Of a stretch of 64,000 nt of DNA, positions 52,285 to 60,432 are shown piece after piece (position 1 is the first letter of the stretch; each line of letters starts with the position of its first letter). The stretch is from assembly GCF_040779325.2 (NCBI RefSeq), contig NZ_JBFONT020000002.1, forward strand, positions 186,001 to 250,000. Reading direction: 5' to 3'. The notes beneath the pieces are model-generated. The model was not told the DNA's origin and ran no database searches. It was given only the letters and a program-made list of their open reading frames with translations. The DNA is from Aestuariibius violaceus. Its GTDB lineage: Bacteria > Pseudomonadota > Alphaproteobacteria > Rhodobacterales > Rhodobacteraceae. The position numbers were made by a program, and so were the translations under genes.

Positions 52285-53772
52285 ATGACCCACATCCTTG
52301 CCATCGACCAGGGCACCACCTCGTCGCGCGCCATCCTCTTCGACGGGGAGCGGCGGATCAAAGCGATGGCGCAGGAGGAGTTTCCCCAGCACTTTCCGCG
52401 GTCGGGCTGGGTGGAGCATGATCCGGCGGATATCTGGTCGACGACCGCCTCCACCTGCCGGGGCGCGATGGAGCGGGCCGGGGTGCGGGCCGAGGACATC
52501 GCGGCGATCGGGATCACCAACCAGCGCGAGACGACGCTGGTCTGGGACCGGGAGACGGGCGAGGCGATCCACAACGCGATCGTCTGGCAGGACCGGCGGA
52601 CAGCGGCCTTCTGCGAGGAGTTGCGCGCGGAGGGGTTCGAGGCAGAGATCACGGCGCGGACCGGGCTGCTGGCGGATCCGTATTTTTCCGGAACGAAGGC
52701 GCGGTATATTCTGGAGAGTGTGGACGGTGCGCGGCAGAAGGCGGCCGAGGGCAAGCTCGCCTTCGGGACGGTGGATACCTATCTGATCTGGAAGCTGACG
52801 GGCGGGGCGGCGCATGTGACCGATGCGACCAATGCGGCGCGCACGATGCTTTACAACATCCGCGAAGGGCAGTGGGACGAGGTGATCTGCGACCGCCTTG
52901 GCATCCCGCTGTCGATGCTGCCGGAGGTGAAGGATTGCGCGGCGGAGTTCGGGACGACCCGGGCCGATCTGTTCGGGCGGGAGCTGCCGATTCTGGGCGT
53001 GGCGGGCGACCAGCAGGCGGCGACGATCGGGCAGGCGTGCTTCAAGCCGGGGATGCTGAAATCGACCTACGGGACGGGGTGTTTCGCGCTGCTGAACACG
53101 GGCGATACGCTGGTAGAGAGCCAGAACCGGCTGTTGGGGACGATCGCCTATCAGCTGGACGGCACGCCGACCTATGCGCTGGAGGGGGCGATTTTCATTG
53201 CCGGCGCGGTGGTTCAGTGGCTGCGCGACGGGCTGAAGATCATCCGCGATGCGGCCGAAACCCAGCCGCTGGCCGAGAGGGCGGACGACAACCAGGAGCT
53301 TTATCTCGTTCCCGCCTTCACGGGGCTGGGGGCGCCCTACTGGGATGCCGAAGCCCGGGGGGCGATCTACGGGCTGACCCGCAATACCGGCCCGGCAGAG
53401 CTGGCACGCGCGGCGCTGGAAAGCGTGGGCTTCCAGACCCGCGACCTGCTGGAGGCGATGCAGGCCGACTGGCAGATCGACGGCGGCCCCGAGGTGCTGC
53501 GCGTCGACGGAGGCATGACGGCATCGGACTGGACCATGCAGTTTCTGTCCGACATCATCGGCGCCCCCGTCGACCGGCCTGTAATCCGCGAGACGACGGC
53601 TTTGGGCGCGGCGTGGCTCGCCGGGATGAAGGCGGGGGTCTATCCCGGGGTGGAAGACTTTGGAGAGCTTTGGGAGCGGGATACCCGGTTTGAGGCGCGG
53701 ATGGATGCCGGGACGCGGGAGCGCCGGTATGCGGGCTGGAAGGATGCGGTGGGGCGGACGCTGACCGCATGA
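52285..53772 (+). CDS. glpK: Glycerol kinase
   Basis: 495-aa FGGY-family kinase making glycerol 3-phosphate from glycerol and ATP. N-terminal ILAIDQGTTSSRAILFDG, the substrate-site NQRETTLVWDRETGEAIHNA, TYGTGCFALLNTGDTL, and the C-terminal VDGGMTASDWTMQF adenosine site are all clear. GGGAGG lies 8 bp before ATG. No glpF, glpD or glpR neighbours are visible in this window, so glycerol use is encoded partly elsewhere. Confidence 0.96.
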   Translation: MTHILAIDQGTTSSRAILFDGERRIKAMAQEEFPQHFPRSGWVEHDPADIWSTTASTCRGAMERAGVRAEDIAAIGITNQRETTLVWDRETGEAIHNAIVWQDRRTAAFCEELRAEGFEAEITARTGLLADPYFSGTKARYILESVDGARQKAAEGKLAFGTVDTYLIWKLTGGAAHVTDATNAARTMLYNIREGQWDEVICDRLGIPLSMLPEVKDCAAEFGTTRADLFGRELPILGVAGDQQAATIGQACFKPGMLKSTYGTGCFALLNTGDTLVESQNRLLGTIAYQLDGTPTYALEGAIFIAGAVVQWLRDGLKIIRDAAETQPLAERADDNQELYLVPAFTGLGAPYWDAEARGAIYGLTRNTGPAELARAALESVGFQTRDLLEAMQADWQIDGGPEVLRVDGGMTASDWTMQFLSDIIGAPVDRPVIRETTALGAAWLAGMKAGVYPGVEDFGELWERDTRFEARMDAGTRERRYAGWKDAVGRTLTA

Positions 53773-53879
53773 GGCAGCCGAAAGCCGGACCGCGTGATGT
53801 CTCGGAACAGCATGTAAGGGATCTGTAAGGCGTGCAGGCTAGGCCCATTCCCGATGTGGAAATCACAAGGAATGCATTC

Positions 53880-54719
53880 ATGCCCAGCCCGACCGTCGGA
53901 ACCCCGGATATTCATGCCTCGCAGGCGCCAATGAAGGTGGAGGCGGACAGCTTTTCTGCAGGTCCGGCGCAAAGCAGAACCGCGTTTCTGCCATTCAACT
54001 CGAAAGTTCATCCCGACGATATTCGCATTTCGGGGCGAAATTCAGTTGGGCGGGACAGGAAAGTGGACCTGGTCGATATAGAGAAGAACACGGATAGCAA
54101 GACGAAGGAAAAGATCGTCGAGCTGCGGAACGGTATCACGTCCAACGGCGGCATTACCGAGGCCATTGCAAGGGACGTTTCTCAGAACGAAAAGATAAAC
54201 TGGAGTGACGTGCTTGCGCCGGGTCTTTACATGGCGTCGTCCAAGCTGGTGAACGGCTTGGCCGATCACAGGCATTTTCTTTACGTTCCGGCGGATGGAT
54301 CAGACGCGACGGTCATTACCGGCGGGCCGTCGACGGAGCCGAAGACGAATGGCGCCGATCAGACCAAGCTGATCGTCGATGTGATGGATCTGGGAGATTA
54401 CCTTGGAGAAGATCGCACTCGGCGAGGGGGCGGTCTTACCGGGACATGGGAGCTCTACAGGGCCGAGATCGGCAGCAACCGGAGCCCTGAGGGAACGGTG
54501 AACGCGATGAAAAGGACGGCGCGCGATATCAATGACGCACATCTCAATTACCATTTCACACGCCAGAACTCCAACAGCGTCTTCAAGACGATCGCCGATC
54601 AGGCCATGCTGACCATCGAGACATTTGGGCGGCCTCCGGTCGGTATTGACAATAATCTATGGGACGAAATGCAGGGGGCGCCTCAGGCCCCCAGCGAAGA
54701 TGGCAATATCAAGAAGTGA
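53880..54719 (+). CDS. Orphan protein, possible permuted papain-like hydrolase domain
   Basis: 279 aa from ATG 53880, preceded by AAGGA; no signal peptide or membrane helix. Base composition is lower in GC than its neighbours. Segment 129-150 (DHRHFLYVPADG then VITGGP) and segment 222-236 (LNYHFTRQNSNSVFK) recall the two blocks of NlpC/P60- or LRAT-like permuted papain folds (His block, then N-C/S-x-[ST]-F block). At the usual Cys site there is Ser231. If so it might be an effector-type amidase or a degenerate one; this is inference, and no family is confirmed. Confidence 0.55.
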   Translation: MPSPTVGTPDIHASQAPMKVEADSFSAGPAQSRTAFLPFNSKVHPDDIRISGRNSVGRDRKVDLVDIEKNTDSKTKEKIVELRNGITSNGGITEAIARDVSQNEKINWSDVLAPGLYMASSKLVNGLADHRHFLYVPADGSDATVITGGPSTEPKTNGADQTKLIVDVMDLGDYLGEDRTRRGGGLTGTWELYRAEIGSNRSPEGTVNAMKRTARDINDAHLNYHFTRQNSNSVFKTIADQAMLTIETFGRPPVGIDNNLWDEMQGAPQAPSEDGNIKK

Positions 54720-54781
54720 CCCGCCCTGATGTTCCGGTCGTCTGGCTTGCCGGTGGTCGATCAACCCGTCTTCGGGCGGCG

Positions 54782-56179
54782 TTAGAAAATCTTGCCGGGG
54801 TTCATGATGCCCTTCGGGTCCAGGGCGGCCTTGATGGCGGCCATGTCGTCTGTCGCGGCGCCGAGTTCCTTCTTCAGGTAGGGCTTCTTGCCTTGCCCGA
54901 TCCCATGCTCGCCGGTGCAGGTTCCGTCCATTGAAATTGCGAGGTCGTTGAGCCAGCTGACGAAGCCTTCGGCGCGGGCGACTTCGTTGTCGTCCTCCAT
55001 GTCGACCAGGACGAGGGTGTGGAAGTTGCCGTCGCCCACATGGCCGATGATGGGGGCGATGAAGCCGAGTTTGGCGGTCTTTTCCTGCGTTGCCGTCACG
55101 CAGTCGGCGAGGCGGGAGATGGGGACGCAGACGTCCGTCGAGATGCCCTTGGCGCCGGGGCGGAGGGAGAGGGCGGCCCAGTAGCCGTCGTGGCGGGCCT
55201 GCCAGAGCTTGGTGCGCTCTTCGGCGTTGGCGGTCCAGGCGAAGTCGGAGCCGCCGCAATCGGCGGCGATTTCCCCGAAGGTCTCGGCCTGTTCGGCGAC
55301 GCTGGTTTCGCTGCCGTGAAATTCGAGCATGAGGAGCGGCGTTTCGGGCAGGGAGAGCTTGGAATAGCCGTTCATGCCCTGGACCATGGGCGTGTCGAGC
55401 AGTTCGATGCGGGCGACGGGGACGCCCATCTGGATCGTGGCGATGACGGCGTTGCAGGCCTCCTCGACCGTCCGGAAGGAGCAGGTGGCGGACGACATCG
55501 CCTCGGGGATGCCGTGGAGCTTGAGCGTGATTTCGGTGATGATGCCGAGGGTGCCTTCGGCGCCGACCAGCAGGCGGGTGAGGTCGTAGCCGGCCGAGGA
55601 TTTGCGGGCGCGGGAGGCGGTGCGGATGACGCGGCCGTCGGGCATGACGGCCTCGAGCGAGAGCACGTTGTCCTTCATCGTGCCGTAGCGGACGGCGTTG
55701 GTGCCCGAGGCGCGGGTGGCGGCCATGCCGCCGAGGGAGGCGTCGGCGCCGGGGTCGATCGGGAAGAAGAGGCCCTGGTCGCGGAGATAGGTATTGAGCT
55801 GGCTGCGGGTGACGCCGGGCTGGACGACGCAATCGAGGTCTTCGGCATGGACGGCGAGGACCTGGTTCATCTGGCTGAGGTCGACACAGATGCCGCCTGC
55901 GGGGGCGTTCACGTGGCCTTCGAGCGAGGTGCCAGTGCCGAAGGGGATGACGGGGACGCCGTGATCGGCGCAGGTTTTGACGATCTCGGTCACCTCGGCG
56001 GTCTCGGTCGGGAAGACGACCGCGTCGGGGGGCTGGGTCAGGATCCAGGTGGTGGTGTGGCCGTGCTGGTCGCGGATCGCCTGGCCGGTCTGGAAGCGCT
56101 CGCCGAAGCGCTGTTTCAGGATGCCGATGGCCGCCGCGATGCCGTCTTCGTTGCGCGGCAGGTAGGTGATGAGCGCCAT
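54782..56179 (-). CDS. FAD-linked oxidase (D-lactate dehydrogenase/GlcD type)
   Basis: 465-aa flavoprotein. The FAD-binding PCMH domain is in the N-terminal half: TQPPDAVVFPTETAEVTEIV, VIPFGTGTSLEGHVNAPAGG and GADASLGGMAATRASGTNAV. The C-terminal FAD-oxidase domain shows HVGDGNFHTLVLVD and, near the end, CTGEHGIGQGKKPYL. It oxidises a 2-hydroxy acid such as D-lactate or glycolate, passing electrons to quinone or cytochrome. ATG 56179 has a GGAGG upstream. It follows the poly-ferredoxin by 13 bp, so co-transcription is likely. Confidence 0.92.
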   Translation of the reverse strand: MALITYLPRNEDGIAAAIGILKQRFGERFQTGQAIRDQHGHTTTWILTQPPDAVVFPTETAEVTEIVKTCADHGVPVIPFGTGTSLEGHVNAPAGGICVDLSQMNQVLAVHAEDLDCVVQPGVTRSQLNTYLRDQGLFFPIDPGADASLGGMAATRASGTNAVRYGTMKDNVLSLEAVMPDGRVIRTASRARKSSAGYDLTRLLVGAEGTLGIITEITLKLHGIPEAMSSATCSFRTVEEACNAVIATIQMGVPVARIELLDTPMVQGMNGYSKLSLPETPLLMLEFHGSETSVAEQAETFGEIAADCGGSDFAWTANAEERTKLWQARHDGYWAALSLRPGAKGISTDVCVPISRLADCVTATQEKTAKLGFIAPIIGHVGDGNFHTLVLVDMEDDNEVARAEGFVSWLNDLAISMDGTCTGEHGIGQGKKPYLKKELGAATDDMAAIKAALDPKGIMNPGKIF

Positions 56180-56192
56180 GGTGTCCTCCCGG

Positions 56193-58145
56193 CTAGTGGT
56201 CCTTGCGGTCGGAATAGTAGTCGTCGGTGGTGCGCGGCTTGGGGCGTTCACCGGCGGCGAAGGGGTTGTTCTCGGAATGGTACTGGGCGTTGATCCGGCA
56301 ATTGTCGCACATCTGGATCATGCGGGCCGCGTCGGGATTGGCGAACATGGAGTGCTTGCCGGCGAGTTTCTCGGTGATCTTCTCGACGGTGGATTTGACG
56401 CCGAAGAGGGCGCCGCATTCGATGCAGGCGAAGGGTTCTTCCTCGTTGAGGACGACCTGGGAGAGGGCGGCGTCGGTGAGGTTGAGGCGCGGTTCGAGGG
56501 TGATCGCGGTTTCGGGGCAGATATTGGCGCAGATGCCGCATTGAAGGCAGGCATCTTCCTGAAAGCGCAGTTCGGGCCGGTCGGGGTTGTCGCCCAGCGC
56601 GCCGGACGGGCAGAGCGACACGCAGGAGAGACAGAGCGTGCAGGCGTCTTTGTCAACGAGAACGGCGCCATAGGGGGCGCCCTCGGGGAGCGGCAGGATG
56701 TCATCCTGGCCGCGCATGGTCCGGGCGGCGAGGCGGGTGACCTGGCGGCGGGTGCCCATGGGCAGGATCGCGTCGGCGACGAGCGGGGCGGGGCTGTCGC
56801 CATAGAGCGCGTCTGACAGCGCGTCGGGATCGGCGAGGTCGAGAAGGCGCATCGCCTGGCGCCCCGCGATGGCGTTGGTGAGCGCGGTCTGGTTTTCCGG
56901 CGTGTCGCGTTCGGTGCGGGGGGAGAGAAGGATCGACACCTCTGTAAAGCCGCAGGCGAGTGCCGCCAGCGCCTCGGCATGGCCGAAGCGGGCGAGCGCG
57001 TCGACCTCGAGCGGGATGACATCGGCAGGCAGGCCGCGGCCGTGGCGGGCGGCGAGCGAGATCATTTCCCGCCCATGGCTTTCGTCATGGACGAGGAGGC
57101 GCGGGGCGGTGCCGCCGGCGCTGCAATAGGTGGAGGCGAGCGTGGTGAGGCGGCGGAACAGCGCCTCGACCGGGGGGGCGTCGTAGGAGATCGCCTGGGA
57201 CGGGCAGAGCGCGGCGCAGGCGCCGCAGCCCGCGCAGACCATCGGGTCGATCGTCACGTGATCGCCCGCCGGGCTGATCGCGCCGGTCGGGCAGATGTCG
57301 AGGCAGCGGGTGCAGCCCGTCTGTTCGGCCCGGGAATGGGCGCAGAGGGCAGGCTCGGCGTGGATGTAGAGCGGCTTTTCGAAGGTGCCGACGAAGGCTG
57401 CGGCCTCGCGCACGGCATCGGCCACGGCGACGGGGCTGCCGGGATCGGGGCGGAGGTAGCCGTCGCGCTTGTGGTGCGCCGGGAAGAGGGGGGTGCCGCC
57501 TGTGAGGTCGAGGATGATGTCGCAGACGCTTTCGGCGCCGTCGCGCGGGGCGGTCATCGCGAGCGGGCCGCGCCCGCCAGGGATGACCTGGCGCAGGCCG
57601 TCGATCGTCAGGCGGAACTGGCCGAGCGTGCCGTGCGCCTTGCGGAGCGTGCCGTGGATCGGATCGAAGGCGCGGGTTTCCGGTGGGTCGGCGGCATCGG
57701 TCAGAAGGACGGTGACGGCGAGGGTGTCGGCCAGTGTTTCCGCGGCGGGGAGGGCGACGTCGGACTTACCGAGGATCAGGCAGGTGCCTTCCGAGACGAT
57801 GTCGCGGGTTTTTGGGAGCGGCAGGTCGAGGACGGCTTCGGCGGCGAGGGCGGCCTGTTTCGGCGTCGCGTCGGGATCTGCGGTCCAGCCCGCGCGGTCG
57901 CGGATATCGACGAAGGCGGGGGGATCGACGTCGAGTTCGTCGGCGAGGGCTTCGAACCGGGCCCGCTCCTGCTGGCAGGCGATGATTGCGTCGCCTGCGG
58001 CAATTTCACGCGCCGCGTCTTCGATCTGGTCGCCGCAGAGGAAGGTGTAGGTCTTGGAGCAGGGCAGATTGGCCGCGTTGCCGAGCGCCTCCGGGTCGAC
58101 CCGCTGGCTGCCCATACAGTCGCATACAATGAGCTTTTTGGCCAT
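56193..58145 (-). CDS. Poly-ferredoxin (four 4Fe-4S sites), formate dehydrogenase-associated
   Basis: 650-aa cytoplasmic protein. Four [4Fe-4S] motifs are readable: CTRCLDICPTGAI (about 276), CAGCGACAALCPS (about 298), CTLCLSCVSLCPSG (about 507) and CLQCGICANICPE (about 538). CIECG and a final CDNCR follow, perhaps for another cluster or zinc. ATG 58145 (MAKKLIVCDCMGS) fits GGAGG spacing better than ATG 58154. It is divergent from the DUF3305-FDH operon, a layout typical of FDH3-type loci, where it probably passes electrons. Confidence 0.9.
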   Translation of the reverse strand: MAKKLIVCDCMGSQRVDPEALGNAANLPCSKTYTFLCGDQIEDAAREIAAGDAIIACQQERARFEALADELDVDPPAFVDIRDRAGWTADPDATPKQAALAAEAVLDLPLPKTRDIVSEGTCLILGKSDVALPAAETLADTLAVTVLLTDAADPPETRAFDPIHGTLRKAHGTLGQFRLTIDGLRQVIPGGRGPLAMTAPRDGAESVCDIILDLTGGTPLFPAHHKRDGYLRPDPGSPVAVADAVREAAAFVGTFEKPLYIHAEPALCAHSRAEQTGCTRCLDICPTGAISPAGDHVTIDPMVCAGCGACAALCPSQAISYDAPPVEALFRRLTTLASTYCSAGGTAPRLLVHDESHGREMISLAARHGRGLPADVIPLEVDALARFGHAEALAALACGFTEVSILLSPRTERDTPENQTALTNAIAGRQAMRLLDLADPDALSDALYGDSPAPLVADAILPMGTRRQVTRLAARTMRGQDDILPLPEGAPYGAVLVDKDACTLCLSCVSLCPSGALGDNPDRPELRFQEDACLQCGICANICPETAITLEPRLNLTDAALSQVVLNEEEPFACIECGALFGVKSTVEKITEKLAGKHSMFANPDAARMIQMCDNCRINAQYHSENNPFAAGERPKPRTTDDYYSDRKDH

Positions 58146-58229
58146 GAACCCCATTCCTCCCGCTGAGCTGCGAGACGCTAATCGGAATCTCTGGGACGCG
58201 CAAACCGGTTCGGCCCGGCCGATCCAAAA

Positions 58230-58247
58230 GCCCCTCTAGATAGGGGC
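58230..58247. promoter_or_regulatory. Palindrome between divergent poly-ferredoxin and FDH operon
   Basis: GCCCCT-CTAGAT-AGGGGC, a 6-bp-arm inverted repeat in the 209-bp shared upstream region of the two formate dehydrogenase-linked transcripts. Candidate operator; no regulator is identified. Confidence 0.4.
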
Positions 58248-58354
58248 CTACATCGTTAGTCCAATACCGGGCCGGCGGAGAAACGCTAATAATTCCTTTC
58301 ATTCGGCGTCAGGATCGTGTTCGATACAACCATAAGCCGAAAGACGGGAAGATT

Positions 58355-58912
58355 TTGGCACAGAAGACTCACAATTCGTTGGCGGTACCGTTGGGTATTG
58401 TCGTGCGGCGTTTACCGGGTGTGACCCGTTGGGCGAAGTGGAGTTGGCGTGCCGTTGCCGTCTTGCCGGGCGCAGCCCCGTCGGACTGGAAAGTGCTGCG
58501 CAAGGATGGCGATGCGGTGGAGTTTCATGCCGCGACCGTGCCGATGGAACTCTACCGGACCGATACCGAAGCGTACCTGCACGAACTGCAGGCCGAGAGC
58601 CCGAGCATCTACGTGGTGATGCGGCAGGGAACGGCCGAGCGGCCGGAGATCCTGCTGGCGACGGCGTCGCCCTATGAGGGGCAGGATTACTGCGACAGCG
58701 GCGAAGAGCTGGTGGAGCGGGTGCCGATGCCCTCGGCCTTGCGGGCGATGGTCGAGCGCTTCGTGGCGGAACACCACGAGGAAGAGGAATTCGTGAAGCG
58801 CAAGCGCGACAAGAAGCGGATCGACCGGGAGGTCGATGGCGTGGGCGATGCGCGGATTTCCCAGATGACGGATGTCTACCGGGCGCCGGGCCGGAAGGTG
58901 CGGGTGTCATGA
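58355..58912 (+). CDS. DUF3305 protein, formate dehydrogenase operon
   Basis: 185-aa protein of a family found in FDH loci. Key segments are VPLGIVVRRLPGVTRWAKWS, the WKVLRKDGDAVEFHAATVPM strand region and the C-terminal basic tail (RKRDKKRIDREVDGVGDARI). The start is TTG 58355 with a GGGA upstream; the role is likely in cofactor or subunit assembly. It is the first gene of the operon and its end overlaps the DUF3306 gene by 4 bp. Confidence 0.85.
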   Translation: MAQKTHNSLAVPLGIVVRRLPGVTRWAKWSWRAVAVLPGAAPSDWKVLRKDGDAVEFHAATVPMELYRTDTEAYLHELQAESPSIYVVMRQGTAERPEILLATASPYEGQDYCDSGEELVERVPMPSALRAMVERFVAEHHEEEEFVKRKRDKKRIDREVDGVGDARISQMTDVYRAPGRKVRVS

Positions 58913-59481
58913 GCGATTTCTGGGCCCGCCGCAAAGCTGCCGTTGCCGCCCAAGAGCAGGCGGAGGACGCCGCGCGTGTGGCCGAGGCCCGGGCGGCGGA
59001 GCAGGCGGGCAAGACCGACGAGGAATTGCTGGCCGAGCTGGAGCTGCCGGATCCGGATACGCTGGAGCCGGGCGACAACATCGCGGCCTTCATGAAGGAG
59101 GCCGTGCCGGAGCATCTGCGGCGCCGGGCGCTGCGCGCCTTGTGGAAGACGAACCCGGTGCTCGCCAATGTGGACGGGCTGGTTGATTACGGCGGCGATT
59201 TCACCGACAGCGCGATGGTCGTCGAGAATATGCAAACGGCCTATCAGGTCGGTAAGGGGATGCTGCGGCATGTCCTCGAGCTGGAGGCGCCCGCAAACGA
59301 CGCCGAAGCGCCTGTCGAGGAGGTGGCCGAGCTGGACGAGGAAAGCCCGACCGAAACCGTCGTGATTGAGGAGCCACAGGCCGTGGAAGTTGTATCCGAG
59401 GCGCCGATCGAGGAGGACGAGGAGATCTTGACCCTCCGCCCGCGCCGGATGAGTTTCAGCTTCGGGAGCGAAGGGACATGA
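58909..59481 (+). CDS. DUF3306 protein, formate dehydrogenase operon
   Basis: 190-aa partner of the DUF3305 protein. The N-terminal FWARRKAAVAAQEQ and the central MKEAVPEHLRRRALRALWKT, NPVLANVDGLVDYGGDFTDS fit the family. The C-terminal third is very acidic (EEDEEILTL). It likely helps FDH maturation; the mechanism is unknown. Overlaps both neighbours by 4 bp, so DUF3305, DUF3306 and the chaperone are translated as a block. Confidence 0.88.
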   Translation: MSDFWARRKAAVAAQEQAEDAARVAEARAAEQAGKTDEELLAELELPDPDTLEPGDNIAAFMKEAVPEHLRRRALRALWKTNPVLANVDGLVDYGGDFTDSAMVVENMQTAYQVGKGMLRHVLELEAPANDAEAPVEEVAELDEESPTETVVIEEPQAVEVVSEAPIEEDEEILTLRPRRMSFSFGSEGT

Positions 59482-60080
59482 CGGCGTTGGCCGACAAGAT
59501 CGAGATTGCGGATGAGGACCGGCTGCGCGCCGATCTCTATAACTATCTGGGCCTGATGCTGTCCGGGCCGCCGGATCAGATGCTTTTGAACCAGACCGCC
59601 GGCCTGACGGGCGACGAGACCGATCTGGGAAAGGCGATCGCGGGGCTGTCGCGGGTTGCGAAGGCCTGCAAGCCCGGGGGCGTTGAGAGTGAGTTCAACG
59701 CGCTCTTCATCGGATTGGGCCGGGGCGAGCTTCTGCCCTATGCCAGCTACTACCTGACGGGCTTCCTGAACGAGAAGCCGCTGGCGCAGCTGAGAAACGA
59801 CATGGCGGCGCGGGGGATCACGCGCGCGCAGAACGTCTATGAGCCTGAGGACAACATCGCCTCTCTCATGGAGATGATGGCAGGGATGATCGTCGGGCGC
59901 TTTGGAGCGCCGGCGAGCGTCGAGGATCAGAAGACGTTCTTCAACAAGCATATTTCGCCCTGGGCCGGGCATTTTTATTCGGACCTGGAGGCTGCGAAGA
60001 ATTCGGTTTTGTACGCGTCACTGGGGGCGGTGGGGCGTGTTTTTATGGATATCGAGTGTGAAGCGTTTCGGCTGGCCTGA
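59478..60080 (+). CDS. TorD/DmsD-family molecular chaperone
   Basis: 200-aa helical chaperone that guards the Tat signal and helps insert the molybdenum cofactor in its dedicated enzyme. Family features: LRADLYNYLGLMLSGPPDQM, ESEFNALFIGLGRGELLPYA, SYYLTGFLNEKPLAQLR, then EPEDNIASLMEMMAGMIVG and KHISPWAGHFYSDLE. Its client is almost certainly FdhA at 60433. Overlap with the DUF3306 gene by 4 bp. Confidence 0.93.
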   Translation: MTALADKIEIADEDRLRADLYNYLGLMLSGPPDQMLLNQTAGLTGDETDLGKAIAGLSRVAKACKPGGVESEFNALFIGLGRGELLPYASYYLTGFLNEKPLAQLRNDMAARGITRAQNVYEPEDNIASLMEMMAGMIVGRFGAPASVEDQKTFFNKHISPWAGHFYSDLEAAKNSVLYASLGAVGRVFMDIECEAFRLA

Positions 60081-60139
60081 CGGCCGGTTTTCGGGAATCG
60101 CGGGTCAGTGGGGGCCCGCATGAACAGGAGGGGACACAC

Positions 60140-60325
60140 ATGACCCAATCGAAAGACGGCGCCTCGCGCCGAGACTTTCTGAAACTTGCGGGCACCGCCG
60201 CGCCGGCGGTTGCCGTCGTTGCCGTGAGCGGGACCGCTGCGGAGGCCGAGGAGGTCGATCTGACCTCGGAGCGGATGCAGGATACGGCGCATACCCGCGC
60301 CTATTTTGACAGCGCACGGTTCTGA
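60140..60325 (+). CDS. Small Tat-signal protein of the FDH operon (FdhX-like)
   Basis: 61-aa protein with a twin-arginine signal: SRRDFLKLAGTAAPA, followed by a hydrophobic run (VAVVAVSGTAAEAEE) and a short mature tail HTRAYFDSARF. Matches the 'formate dehydrogenase region Tat target' family. AGGAGG lies 9-12 bp before ATG. Probably a small assembly or membrane-anchor factor of the complex; function not known. Confidence 0.85.
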   Translation: MTQSKDGASRRDFLKLAGTAAPAVAVVAVSGTAAEAEEVDLTSERMQDTAHTRAYFDSARF

Positions 60326-60432
60326 CCGGACGCCCGTAATCGTCCCGAGGCGACTGGTTGCGTGAGGCCCGACTGCCAAAGGACAAAACCCAGCTAGCCT
60401 GACTTCGGTCAGCGCTCGCAAGGAGAGACGAA

